Source: Synechococcaceae cyanobacterium SM2_3_1
Lineage (GTDB): Bacteria > Cyanobacteriota > Cyanobacteriia > Thermostichales > Thermostichaceae
Direction: 5' to 3'
Assembly (NCBI GenBank): GCA_012030715.1
Contig: JAAUUJ010000004.1
Span: 1-64,000 of the forward strand
Length of the DNA: 64,000 bases
Position numbers and translations under genes: made by a program. Positions 17,033 through 25,797 of this stretch are shown piece after piece. Within the stretch, counting starts at the first letter, position 1, and each line of letters starts with the position of its first letter. The notes beneath the pieces were generated by a model, which saw only the letters and a list, made by a program, of their open reading frames with translations, did not search any database and was not told the DNA's origin.

Positions 17033-17977
17033 ATGGCGGCAGAAGCACTGGGCTGGTGGGGGATCCCCATCGGCATCTTGGGAGGAGCCCTGCGGGGGAG
17101 TGCCCCGTTTCTGTTTGTCAGTCTGGGGGAATGCCTGACCGAAAAAAGCGGCAAGATCAACCTGGGGTTGGAGGGGACACTGCTGACCGGGGCCATGAGT
17201 GCCTATGCCATCTCCTACTATTTGCGGGATTACCCCCTTGTAGGGCCCTGGGTCGGGGTGCTAGTGGCTGGATTGGCGGGGGGCTTGCTGGGGTGTATTC
17301 ACAGCTGGCTGGCTCAGCAACCCAAGGTGAATGATGTGGCGGTGGGGATCGCCATGATCATCTTTGGCAGTGGCATTGCCTTTTTCTTTGGCAAACCCTT
17401 CATTCAACCTCCCGCGCCCCAGTTACCCACCCTTCCCTTTGGAGCCTGGAGTTCCCTGCCACAGGTGCAGTCTGCCTTAGCCATCAGTCCTCTGTTTCTG
17501 ATCGGGGTGTTACTGACCCCCTTACTGGCCTGGTTCTTTCGATCCACTCGCTGGGGGTTATTCGTCAGAGCTGTAGGAGACAGTCCAGAAGCCGCCCGAG
17601 CCATGGGGGTGTCAATCCAGGAGGTGCGTACCTACGCCATCATCATTGGCAGCGTCCTGGCAGGGATCGGGGGGGCCTATCTGTCGCTGGTCTATCCCGG
17701 CAGCTGGAATGAGCGAATCTCCAGTGGTCAGGGGCTGATGGCGGTGGCCCTGGTGATCTTTGCCCGCTGGAATCCAATTCACTGTCTTTACGCTGCGCTT
17801 CTGTTTGGGGGAGCCCAGGCAATTGGTCCGGCCCTGCAGTCGGTGGGGGTGGACTCCTATTATTACCTCTGGAATGCGTCCCCCTACTTTCTCACCCTCG
17901 GGATCATGATCCTGACCTGTTCACCCAAACAAACCCTGGTGGGGGCTCCGGGAGCGCTGGGGAAACCCTCTGCCTGA
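17033..17977 (+). CDS. ABC transporter permease, BMP type, second subunit
   Basis: The partner permease (YufQ/NupC type), 314 residues from the ATG at 17033, which has GGGAGG about 10 bases upstream; an in-frame TTG at 16997 is less likely. Conserved features are LFVSLGECLTEKSGKINLG leading into LEGTLLTGAM (the signature of this subunit), VNDVAVGIAMIIFGSG, and the coupling loop GLFVRAVGDSPEAARAMGVS. About eight membrane helices are visible. With the first permease it forms the heterodimeric channel in the cytoplasmic membrane. It follows that gene by 36 bases. Confidence 0.93.
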   Translation: MAAEALGWWGIPIGILGGALRGSAPFLFVSLGECLTEKSGKINLGLEGTLLTGAMSAYAISYYLRDYPLVGPWVGVLVAGLAGGLLGCIHSWLAQQPKVNDVAVGIAMIIFGSGIAFFFGKPFIQPPAPQLPTLPFGAWSSLPQVQSALAISPLFLIGVLLTPLLAWFFRSTRWGLFVRAVGDSPEAARAMGVSIQEVRTYAIIIGSVLAGIGGAYLSLVYPGSWNERISSGQGLMAVALVIFARWNPIHCLYAALLFGGAQAIGPALQSVGVDSYYYLWNASPYFLTLGIMILTCSPKQTLVGAPGALGKPSA

Positions 17978-18013
17978 AGATTTTTTGCCTATTCTCGTAA
18001 GGAGTAAGCGACC

Positions 18014-19099
18014 ATGAGCGGACTTGGCGGTTTGAATAAATCCCCTCAGGGGGTGGTGATGGGCATGGTGCAATTGCAGTTACCGAATGTGGTGACCCCT
18101 GATGATCTGACAGCCCAGCGGGAGCGGATTGTCGAGATGGTGGCCAAGGCCCGCCGCAACATGCCCACAATGGATCTGGTGGTGTTCCCCGAGTACGCTC
18201 TGCATGGTCTTTCCATGGACACCAATCCTGAGATCATGTGCCATCTGGATGGTCCTGAGGTGGCTGCTTTTCAAATCGCCTGCCGGGAGAACCACATCTG
18301 GGGCTGTTTCTCGATCATGGAGTTCAACCCCAAAGGCAACGCCTACAACAGTGGCATCATCATTGATGATCAGGGGGAACTAAAGCTTTATTACCGCAAG
18401 CTGCACCCCTGGGTGCCTGTGGAACCCTGGGAACCAGGCAACATTGGCATCCCGGTGTGTGAAGGACCCAACGGCTCCACCCTGGCCCTGATCATCTGTC
18501 ACGACGGCATGTTCCCGGAAATGGCGCGCGAATGTGCCTACAAGGGGGCCGAGATCATGATCCGTACCGCAGGCTACACCGCCCCGATCCGTCATGCCTG
18601 GAAGATCACCAACCAGGCCAATGCCTTCTGTAACCTGATGGTGACGGCTTCCGTGTGTATGTGCGGCAGTGACGGCACCTTTGACTCGATGGGTGAGGGA
18701 ATGTTTGTTAACTTTGACGGCACCCCTCTGGTGGAAGGTAGTCACCGACCGGATGAGATCATCACCGCAGAAGTGCGCCCTGATCTGGTGCGAGAGGCGC
18801 GCAAGTACTGGTCAGTGGAGAACAACATCTACCAATTCGGCCACCGTGGCTTTACCGCTGTCAAGGGAGGCGCTCAAGACTGTCCCTACACCTACATGAA
18901 GGATCTGGTGAATGGCAACTACCGTCTTCCCTGGGAGGCTGAGGTTATCTACACCGACGGCACCTCCTGTGGCTTTGATCCCCCTAGCCGTTCCTATCAG
19001 GAGAAGAGATCCTGTCCCCAGAAAGAATCTCTAGTCTGGCGGGAGCCTGATTATGGCAGGTATCCACATTCAATCTTCACCCTATCCCTACCCCTATAA
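18014..19099 (+). CDS. amiF: Formamidase (aliphatic amidase family)
   Basis: It hydrolyses formamide to formate and ammonium; the family is nitrilase superfamily branch 2. The opening [20 protein letters not shown] is close to Helicobacter AmiF. The catalytic triad is visible at Glu60 ([10 protein letters not shown]), Lys129 (YYRKLHPW) and Cys162 ([13 protein letters not shown]), with family segments [32 protein letters not shown] and [16 protein letters not shown]. The formamidase-type region ends near residue 322. The last about 35 residues have no counterpart that I know and overlap the next gene by 47 bases. The C5 run at 18979-18983 may hide a frame error, and an alternative end is the TAG near 19033. 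Formamidase rather than acetamidase activity is inferred from the sequence match. Confidence 0.88.
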   Translation: MSGLGGLNKSPQGVVMGMVQLQLPNVVTPDDLTAQRERIVEMVAKARRNMPTMDLVVFPEYALHGLSMDTNPEIMCHLDGPEVAAFQIACRENHIWGCFSIMEFNPKGNAYNSGIIIDDQGELKLYYRKLHPWVPVEPWEPGNIGIPVCEGPNGSTLALIICHDGMFPEMARECAYKGAEIMIRTAGYTAPIRHAWKITNQANAFCNLMVTASVCMCGSDGTFDSMGEGMFVNFDGTPLVEGSHRPDEIITAEVRPDLVREARKYWSVENNIYQFGHRGFTAVKGGAQDCPYTYMKDLVNGNYRLPWEAEVIYTDGTSCGFDPPSRSYQEKRSCPQKESLVWREPDYGRYPHSIFTLSLPL

Positions 19100-19736
19100 C
19101 CGTGATCTGCGACCTGAAAACACCGCCCTGATCATCATTGATATGCAGACCGACTTCTGTGGTGAGGGGGGGTATGTGGACAAGATGGGCTATGACCTTT
19201 CTCTCACCCGTGCTCCGATTGAACCGATCCAGCGGGTCCTTGCAGCGATGCGAGCCAAGGGATACCCCATTCTGCACACCCGCGAAGGTCACCGCCCCGA
19301 TCTTTCGGATCTGCCTGCCAATAAACGCTGGCGTTCCCAGCACATTGGAGCTGGTATTGGCGAACCCGGTCCCTGTGGCCGGATCCTCGTGCGGGGGGAA
19401 CCGGGATGGGAGATCATTCCCGAACTGGCTCCTTTACCAGGGGAACCGATCATCGACAAGCCGGGTAAGGGATCCTTTTACGCCACAGATCTGGATCTGA
19501 TTCTGTCGCGATGGGGGATTCAAAATCTGATTCTGACCGGAATCACCACTGATGTCTGTGTGCATACCACCATGCGAGATGCCAATGATCGGGGGTATGA
19601 GTGTCTGCTGCTTTCGGACTGTACGGGGGCAACAGATTATGGCAATTATCTGGCTGCTCTGAAAATGATCGAGATGCAGGGAGGCGTTTTTGGAGCGATA
19701 GCCCCTTCTGCGGCCCTACTGGAGGTGATCTCATGA
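19053..19736 (+). CDS. biuH: Biuret-hydrolase-like cysteine hydrolase
   Basis: A 227-residue isochorismatase-fold hydrolase. The catalytic triad is Asp30 ([18 protein letters not shown]), Lys136 ([11 protein letters not shown]) and Cys169 ([19 protein letters not shown]). These have the same mutual spacing as Asp36/Lys142/Cys175 of Rhizobium biuret hydrolase, as I remember it. Long segments also match that enzyme: [57 protein letters not shown] and [18 protein letters not shown]. Biuret hydrolase makes allophanate and ammonia; the sister enzymes act on triuret and guanylurea, so the exact substrate needs assay. It overlaps the formamidase gene and shares an ATGA junction with the ATPase gene. 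Confidence 0.85.
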   Translation: MAGIHIQSSPYPYPYNRDLRPENTALIIIDMQTDFCGEGGYVDKMGYDLSLTRAPIEPIQRVLAAMRAKGYPILHTREGHRPDLSDLPANKRWRSQHIGAGIGEPGPCGRILVRGEPGWEIIPELAPLPGEPIIDKPGKGSFYATDLDLILSRWGIQNLILTGITTDVCVHTTMRDANDRGYECLLLSDCTGATDYGNYLAALKMIEMQGGVFGAIAPSAALLEVIS

Positions 19737-21289
19737 CAATGAAGGCTCCTGTAGAAACTGCAACCGATCTCAACAGTGCTCCCCCAGAACTGGAGGTGGT
19801 GAACCTGACCAAGATCTTTGGCTCAGTCAGGGCGCTGGATCATGTCTCAATGAGAGTTAAACCTGGAACATTTCATGGCCTATTGGGGGAAAACGGGGCA
19901 GGTAAAAGCACCCTGGTGAAATGTGTCATGGGATTCTACCAGCCCACCTCTGGCGATGTGATCATTGGCAAGCGATCGCGTGCAATCAAAAATCCTAAGG
20001 ATGCCCACCACTTTGGCATTGGCATGGTCTATCAGCACTTTACCTCTGTGCCTGCCATGACGGTGGCTGAGAATCTGGTCCTGAGCCGCTACGACAGCCC
20101 TTTTCTAATTGATTGGCCGTCTGAGATCTCGGCATTAGAAGCCTTTATGGCAACTTCCCCCTTCCATGTGCCTCTGGATCTGCCCGTGGCTCAACTTGCC
20201 GCAGGCCAAAAACAGAAGTTAGAGATCCTGAAGCAACTCTATCTGAAAAGTCGCATCTTGATCCTGGATGAGCCCACCTCGGTGCTGACCCCTAAGGAGG
20301 CTGATGAAGTTCTGGGATTGCTGCGAGGGGAGGTGGAGGCAGGCAAGCTGAGTGTCCTTCTGATTACGCATAAATTCCGTGAGGTACAGTCATTTGTAGA
20401 TGAGGTAACCGTGCTGCGCAAAGGATCCCTGGCAGGACATGGTCAAATTGCCGATCTAACTATCTCTGACATGGCCACGATGATGCTGGGAGAAGCTCGT
20501 GAGCCTCAGAAGGTCACCAAGGTCAATCTGGAATCCACCGCACCTGTTTTGCAGATCCATGCCCTACAGGCCAATCAGGATAATGGTCTGCCCGCTGTCA
20601 AGGGAGTGGATCTAACGGTTAATGGGGGTGAGATTGTCGGAATCGCAGGCGTATCAGGAAATGGTCAGCGGGAACTGGTGGAAGTGCTGGCCGGGCAACG
20701 CTCACCTACGGGGGGAACGATCCATGTCAATGGCCAGCTTTACGGCGCCACTCGTAGCGAGATGCAAAAGCATAAAGTGTTCGCCTTACCCGAGGATCCC
20801 CTGCGCAATGCCTGTGTCCCCCACATGAGCGTGGCGGAAAATATGGCCCTCCGCACTTTTGATCGGCCTCCCCAGACTTGGTCCAGAGTGCTCTTAATCC
20901 TGAAGGCGATCCGGAATGCAGCTCAGACTCTGATTGCAACCTTCAATGTCAAGACCCCCACTCCCGAAACCGCTATTTCTCAGCTTTCTGGAGGCAATGT
21001 GCAGCGGGCAGTGCTGGCGCGGGAACTCTCCAATGAATCCATCAACCTCCTGATCGCAGCCAATCCCTGTTTTGGCCTGGATTTTAATGCGGTGGACTAT
21101 ATCCATGGGCAGATCTTGGCAGCTCGCAATCAGGGGGTGGCGGTCCTATTGGTGAGTGAAGATCTGGATGAGTTACTCACACTTGCGGATCGGATTGTGG
21201 TGATCAGCGCTGGGCAGTTTGCCTATGAAAGTCGAGTGGATACAGCTGATTTTGACATGATCGCTCGCAGTATGGCGGGGCATGCGTGA
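19733..21289 (+). CDS. ABC transporter ATPase, BMP type (two nucleotide-binding domains)
   Basis: A 518-residue cytoplasmic ATPase with two fused nucleotide-binding domains, as in NupA/YufO and sugar importers. The first domain is complete: Walker [17 protein letters not shown] loop GMVYQHF, signature region [14 protein letters not shown] and Walker [14 protein letters not shown]. The second has the degenerate P loop [16 protein letters not shown] and the signature [15 protein letters not shown], followed by [15 protein letters not shown], where the usual catalytic acid is absent. This asymmetry is normal for the family. The start ATG at 19733 overlaps the stop of the hydrolase gene (ATGA), indicating translational coupling. 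The ATPase gene being placed between two hydrolase genes ties transport and hydrolysis to one regulon. Confidence 0.94.
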   Translation: MTMKAPVETATDLNSAPPELEVVNLTKIFGSVRALDHVSMRVKPGTFHGLLGENGAGKSTLVKCVMGFYQPTSGDVIIGKRSRAIKNPKDAHHFGIGMVYQHFTSVPAMTVAENLVLSRYDSPFLIDWPSEISALEAFMATSPFHVPLDLPVAQLAAGQKQKLEILKQLYLKSRILILDEPTSVLTPKEADEVLGLLRGEVEAGKLSVLLITHKFREVQSFVDEVTVLRKGSLAGHGQIADLTISDMATMMLGEAREPQKVTKVNLESTAPVLQIHALQANQDNGLPAVKGVDLTVNGGEIVGIAGVSGNGQRELVEVLAGQRSPTGGTIHVNGQLYGATRSEMQKHKVFALPEDPLRNACVPHMSVAENMALRTFDRPPQTWSRVLLILKAIRNAAQTLIATFNVKTPTPETAISQLSGGNVQRAVLARELSNESINLLIAANPCFGLDFNAVDYIHGQILAARNQGVAVLLVSEDLDELLTLADRIVVISAGQFAYESRVDTADFDMIARSMAGHA

Positions 21290-21323
21290 GAGGATCCTAA
21301 CTCTTTTCCAGAATGGGTGAAAT

Positions 21324-22003
21324 ATGCCTGTAATTCCGGCTCTGCCTTATGATTATGAGTTCCCTATGCAGGGGATTGCTCTGGTCGCGATCGATATGCA
21401 GCGAGACTTTATGGAACCCGGTGGATTTGGAGAATCTCTGGGCAATGATGTCAGTGTTCTACGCAGTGTGATTGATCCAGTACAGAAGTTATTCAAGGTA
21501 TTTCGAGATCAGCACCTCCCAATCATCCACACTCTAGAAGCTCATCAACCGGATCTTTCTGATTGCCCTACCTCTAAACTTAACCGGGGCAATAGTGATC
21601 TAAAAATCGGGAATGCCGGACCCATGGGGCGGATCTTGATCCAAGGGGAAATGGGTAACGCCATTATTCCTGAACTGGCACCCGAACCTAGTGAAATTGT
21701 GATCCATAAACCTGGGAAAGGGGCTTTCTACAATACTCTTTTGGAGAGCGAACTGAAGAAACGAGGGATCACCCATCTGATTTTACTGGAGTCACCACCG
21801 AAGTCTGTGTACAGTCCACAATGCGGGAGGCCAATGATCGGGGATATGAGTGCCTTCTGGTTGAGGAGGGAACTGCCAGCTATTTTCCAGAATTCAAGCA
21901 GGCCACCCTGGAGATGATCCGTGCTCAGGGGGGAATTGTGGGGTGGACAGCCCATGTTGAGGATGTTGTGAATGCATTTGAACCAGCGCGGGTCGAGGCT
22001 TAG
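21324..22003 (+). CDS. Second isochorismatase-fold cysteine hydrolase (frame break at 21781-21785)
   Basis: About 226 residues after joining. The triad is Asp24 ([15 protein letters not shown]), Lys129 ([13 protein letters not shown]) and Cys162 ([20 protein letters not shown]). It is clearly a homologue of the preceding biuret-hydrolase-like protein: [13 protein letters not shown] corresponds to [13 protein letters not shown], and [20 protein letters not shown] to its [17 protein letters not shown]. The substrate-binding tail differs. One additional base in ATTTTACTGG (about 21784) restores the frame at the catalytic cysteine loop. A second amide hydrolase suggests a two-step pathway, for example triuret or guanylurea first and biuret second, but the order is speculation. 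SD is weak. Confidence 0.85.
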
Positions 22004-22014
22004 GACATTTATTG

Positions 22015-22411
22015 ATGGAAGAAACATTCCTCCTGGCAGTTAACGGCACCCTCATGCGAGGATTAGAACTGAACGCCAATATGATCTCTGCAGGTGCCAC
22101 CTTTGTCAGGGAAACAACCACCGATCCCGCCTACCGGCTATGGTCAGTTGAAGATCGCTATCCAGCGATGCAGCGGGTCAGTCTTGGGGGACAGGCGATT
22201 GCGCTGGAGATTTGGTCTGTGCCTGCAGCAGGGCTTGATTCAGATTCTGTTGCAAGAACCGTCTGGATTGACTATTGGCAAGGTGAAGCTAGCGGATGGA
22301 TCAGAAGTTCTCGGGGTTCTGGGTGAAGCGATCACCTGTGAGGGATGTAAAGAGATTACCTCCTGGAGTGGATGGCGCGCATATGCAGATAGTCAGATAA
22401 AGACTCAATGA
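22015..22411 (+). CDS. Free-standing allophanate-hydrolase C-terminal-like domain (frame break at 22231)
   Basis: About 131 residues after joining. The segments LLAVNGTLMRGLELN, AGATFVRETTTDPAYRLW, GGQAIALEIWSVPAAG, IGKVKLADGSEVLGVLGE and ITSWSGWRAY are the pattern of the C-terminal domain of allophanate hydrolase (AtzF/DUR1). That domain has a gamma-glutamylcyclotransferase-like fold and in AtzF decarboxylates N-carboxyurea-type intermediates. Here it is encoded alone, with no amidase-signature domain in the window. Deleting one G from the GGG at 22231-22233 joins the frames. Being in the same operon as biuret-type hydrolases, whose product is allophanate or N-carboxyurea, gives it a plausible place in the pathway. 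Its role is inferred, not proven. Confidence 0.72.
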
Positions 22412-22426
22412 TTAACTAGCAGTGTG

Positions 22427-22457
22427 AAAACCTTAGAAGGATGAGAGGTTTTTATTC
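22427..22457 (+). terminator. Probable terminator of the ureide operon
   Basis: AAAACCT (22427-22433) pairs with AGGTTTT (22446-22452) across a 12-base loop and is followed by TATT. It lies 16 bases after the last stop codon of the operon. The stem is AU-rich and therefore weak. Confidence 0.45.
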
Positions 22458-22630
22458 CCCGAGTTAGCAAAATAGTAACTCATTGGAGTGGTTAGTCATC
22501 GTGGTTTTTTTGTCAACTCACTGGACGCGAATCATAATCTCATGTATGGCAATCAGGCATGATTCATGAGATCTGCGAGGTTGTCCTGCTTGATAGATAG
22601 GGACTTGAGCCTGCTTGCGTCTTCCACCTG

Positions 22631-23794
22631 ATGTCTGATTGCTATATTGATCTCATCTATAGATCTGTGGAGGCTGGATTGAAAAGCGTAGGATTGGTTC
22701 TGGGAAGTGGTGGTGCTCGAGGGTGGGCACACATTGGTGTGATCCGAGCTTTAGAGGAAGCGAATATCCAAATTAGCCACATCACTGGGGCAAGTATTGG
22801 AGCCCTTGTAGGGGCAGTTTATGCCGCTGGCGAGTTAGATGATCTGGAAGAATTTATCCGCTCATTGGACTGGAAAGGAGTAGTTTCCTTTTTTGATGTA
22901 GTTTTTCCTAGTAGTGGCCTACTGGATGGCAACAGAGTTTATGAATTACTTTCTGAACATTTACATAGTATGAATATCGAAGATGCTGATCTCGAATTTT
23001 GCTGTGTTGCTACAGATCTGATCACTGGTCAAGAGGTGCGTCTCCAGGCTGGACCTATGGTAGATGCAGTCCGTGCCAGTATTTCTATTCCAGGAATATT
23101 TACCCCATTTGAGAGGGATGGAAGGTTCCTTGGAGATGGGGGAATTATTAATCCCCTCCCTGTTGATATCATGCAACAGATGGGAGCCGAAGTCATTATT
23201 GCTGTAAACCTTAACCATCACTCTTCTATGGAGTCAATTACAGAAACAGTGCAGGAATCTCTATCCTTATCTATAGAAGCGCCAGAAATGTCTAGCGGTC
23301 AGCAACAGGTCATATCTTCCCACCAGGAAACAAATATTGAAGCCCTAGCAGAAGCAGAAATATCTAGAACTCTTTGTAAGGAGAACACTGATTCTGAGGA
23401 TAAAGTTCAACATAAAGAGAGTACCCAAAAAACAAGTGTTTTAATTCAAGGCGAAACCACTAACCGTGTGAACATCAAATCACTAATTGACCGAATACAG
23501 CAGCGATACGAGCTTATTCAAGATCAAGTACAAGCGAAACTTGAGAACTGGATGCCAGAGAAAAAAACAGGAATGAATATTTTTGATGTGATTGGGGCTT
23601 CTCTTAATGTTATGGAGCAACAGGTAACCCAAAGTAAGCTCGATACTTGCCCTCCTGACATCTTAATTCAACCTATGCTTAGTCAATATGGTATTTTTGA
23701 CTTTCATTTAGCAGATGACATCATCCATGAAGGTTATCGCAGCATGAAAGATCTGATACCAGAGCTTAAGGAAAAGCTGTCAACCAAGCCATAG
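22631..23794 (+). CDS. Patatin-like phospholipase (RssA/NTE family)
   Basis: A 387-residue protein. Its N-terminal half is a patatin domain: oxyanion loop LGSGGARGWAHIGVIRALEE, nucleophile elbow GASIGALVGA (GxSxG), and catalytic aspartate in FLGDGGIINPLPVDIM. It should be a soluble or membrane-associated acyl hydrolase acting on glycero(phospho)lipids. The C-terminal half (after residue 200) is a polar, low-complexity linker followed by a helical region (IQQRYELIQDQVQAKLENW, NIFDVIGASLNVMEQQV), as in bacterial RssA-like proteins that end with a membrane-targeting segment. Base composition is noticeably AT-richer than in neighbouring genes, which could reflect transfer. The in-frame start upstream of KSVGLVLG is uncertain; the true start may be near 22680. 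Confidence 0.88.
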   Translation: MSDCYIDLIYRSVEAGLKSVGLVLGSGGARGWAHIGVIRALEEANIQISHITGASIGALVGAVYAAGELDDLEEFIRSLDWKGVVSFFDVVFPSSGLLDGNRVYELLSEHLHSMNIEDADLEFCCVATDLITGQEVRLQAGPMVDAVRASISIPGIFTPFERDGRFLGDGGIINPLPVDIMQQMGAEVIIAVNLNHHSSMESITETVQESLSLSIEAPEMSSGQQQVISSHQETNIEALAEAEISRTLCKENTDSEDKVQHKESTQKTSVLIQGETTNRVNIKSLIDRIQQRYELIQDQVQAKLENWMPEKKTGMNIFDVIGASLNVMEQQVTQSKLDTCPPDILIQPMLSQYGIFDFHLADDIIHEGYRSMKDLIPELKEKLSTKP

Positions 23795-23965
23795 ATATAA
23801 ACTCATGAAGAAAGATTTTCTCTCGTAGTCCGACTCTATATTTCTTTTGGAGATCAACAGTAAGCCAGAATCAGTCTCTAAATATAAATGTCTATAAAAT
23901 TGACACTACTCGTCTCCTTTCGAGATCTTTTTGCAGTTCAGCAAGCAAAGCACTAGAAGCTTCTG

Positions 23966-24565
23966 TCATATAACCGATGGAACCTGACAGGAAAAATGCA
24001 GGTGCCCTACGGTAAGGAAATCGATCACTATATGCATTGACATGATCACAAAAATTGCTCTATATCGCCAGAATAGCCACATCCAGGTTACAGACATGAG
24101 CATAAACATAATCGGCATGACAGGAGCAGGCTGATGCTGAGGTAAAACATTAACCCAGAATAAGGCATGGATCGCTGCGGAGTAAAGGGCATAGCTGAGG
24201 AATCCCAGACCGAATATCCTTGATGGCGATTGATTTCCCCACTGATTTCCCAGCCAGCAGCCAAGTAGAAACCAGGAAATAAACATCAACTGCTCTAAAC
24301 TGCCGTTGAGAAGAGAAAAGATCACCAGATCATGAAGTTGATAATCACCAGCAGACTCCTTCTGGGTGAATAGAATATACGTAATCGCAGCGACTAATGT
24401 TGCTCCCCAGCCCAATGTGAGGGCTAAAGTATACCCTTCTTGACCCTTAGCAGAACTCAGCTGAGAACTTAAAAGGTTTGGGATCTTTCGCCAGTTCACC
24501 CGTAGCAAGACCCCTGCCCCGCTGCAGGCCAACCAATAAAGCCACACAGATGCTTCAATTGCCAT
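23966..24565 (-). CDS. Multi-pass membrane protein, possibly CPBP-like
   Basis: A 199-residue protein with about six hydrophobic helices. The segment LLNGSLEQLMFISWFLLGC followed later by a histidine in AIHALFWVNVLPQH and another in MHIVIDFL resembles the layout of CPBP (CAAX/bacteriocin-processing) intramembrane proteins. However, the canonical EExxxR motif is not intact, so catalysis is doubtful. The gene lies five bases after potD on the same strand and is surely co-transcribed with it, though it does not look like a PotB/PotC permease. Function unknown. Confidence 0.7.
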   Translation of the reverse strand: MAIEASVWLYWLACSGAGVLLRVNWRKIPNLLSSQLSSAKGQEGYTLALTLGWGATLVAAITYILFTQKESAGDYQLHDLVIFSLLNGSLEQLMFISWFLLGCWLGNQWGNQSPSRIFGLGFLSYALYSAAIHALFWVNVLPQHQPAPVMPIMFMLMSVTWMWLFWRYRAIFVIMSMHIVIDFLTVGHLHFSCQVPSVI

Positions 24566-24570
24566 TGTGA

Positions 24571-25632
24571 TCAGCCACTCTTGATGTTGGTCCAGAGGGC
24601 ATCAATCAATTGCTGCTCTTCTGCTGTTAAAACAGTGCTGTAAAACAATTTGTCCAGGAGTTCATCATCGGGATAAATCGCAGGGTTATTGCGATCCTCC
24701 TGATTAATCATGGGAAGGGCAGCCGTGTTAGGTGTGGGAAAACGGTTGTAATTACTGAGCTTGGCCCCGACTTCTGGATCGAGAATGTAATTGATAAACT
24801 CATGGGCTAACTCGGGATGGGGGGCCTGGGCAGGGATCGCCATTGTATCCATCCAGATGTTGCAACCCTCCTGAGGTAGAAGATACCCGACATTCGGGTT
24901 TTCCTGAGAAGCCTGAAGCGTATCCCCGCTGTAAACCACGGCCACATTAGCCGTTCCAGACAGCAACTGGTTTTTGCCACCCACACCCCCAATAAAGCCA
25001 GCACTCCGCCGTTTGGTTTCCAGCATCAGATCCTGGATCTGCCTCAATTCTTCCGGTTTCGTTGTATTCGGTTTAAAGCCCAGGTATACCGCCGCAGAAC
25101 TGATCATGGAACGCTGGTCATCGATCAGGGTAAACGGACCCACCTGTTGCTCAGGCTCAAAGATCAGGGACCAGGAGACAGGAAAATTTTCTGGCAGTTT
25201 GTCCTTGCGATAGCCCAACCCTGTGGTTCCTAGCTGATAGGGGAGCGTGTAGGTATTGCCTGGATCGAAGGACAGATCAATGTATTTGGCTCCCAGATTT
25301 GCAAAGTTGGGCAACTGCGATTTATCTAGAGGCTGGAGTAGATCCAATTCCACCATGGTGGGGACAATGTAGTCGCTAGGAACCACAACATCGTACTGAC
25401 TAACTCCCCCCCCCTGCAGTTTGGCCACCATATCTTCATTGGATTCGTAAAGGCTGACCACCACACGCTTGCCCGTTTTCTCTGTAAAGTCAGTCACGAT
25501 CTCGGGATCGATGTACTCTGACCAGATGTATAAATTCAGGGTTTGATCCTGCGCAGGACTGTAGCTGGACCAGACCAGAAGCAAAAACAGGCTGCAAAGC
25601 AGAAAAGTGGTCGTAACGAGCCAGCGTTTCAT
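24571..25632 (-). CDS. potD: Spermidine/putrescine-binding protein
   Basis: Periplasmic polyamine-binding protein of an ABC importer, 353 residues from the ATG at 25632. That start has GGAGG eight to nine bases upstream; a TTG at 25650 is the alternative. The signal peptide is LVTTTFLLCSLFLLLVWSSYS. Family segments are LNLYIWSEYIDPEIVTDFTE, GVSQYDVVVPSDYIV, LPYQLGTTGLGYRKDKL, NVAVVYSGDTLQASQENPN and EFINYILDPEVGAKLSNYN. Residues equivalent to the polyamine-contacting Trp and Asp are present (IWSEY, SGD). No PotA, PotB or PotC gene is in the window, so the rest of the transporter must be elsewhere. It is co-transcribed with the small membrane protein downstream. Confidence 0.93.
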   Translation of the reverse strand: MKRWLVTTTFLLCSLFLLLVWSSYSPAQDQTLNLYIWSEYIDPEIVTDFTEKTGKRVVVSLYESNEDMVAKLQGGGVSQYDVVVPSDYIVPTMVELDLLQPLDKSQLPNFANLGAKYIDLSFDPGNTYTLPYQLGTTGLGYRKDKLPENFPVSWSLIFEPEQQVGPFTLIDDQRSMISSAAVYLGFKPNTTKPEELRQIQDLMLETKRRSAGFIGGVGGKNQLLSGTANVAVVYSGDTLQASQENPNVGYLLPQEGCNIWMDTMAIPAQAPHPELAHEFINYILDPEVGAKLSNYNRFPTPNTAALPMINQEDRNNPAIYPDDELLDKLFYSTVLTAEEQQLIDALWTNIKSG

Positions 25633-25797
25633 GCCTGGGACTTCCTCCAATGAACAGTTGCCTATATCCGTGACAACTATACAGACTGATCTGTTCCTTT
25701 GACATCAGCATTTCTGGGGAGAGATCCGCGGCAACCCTGCACAACGGATCTGGAACTGCAGCAGGCTAAACTGAGTTTCACGCTACATTCGTGATTT

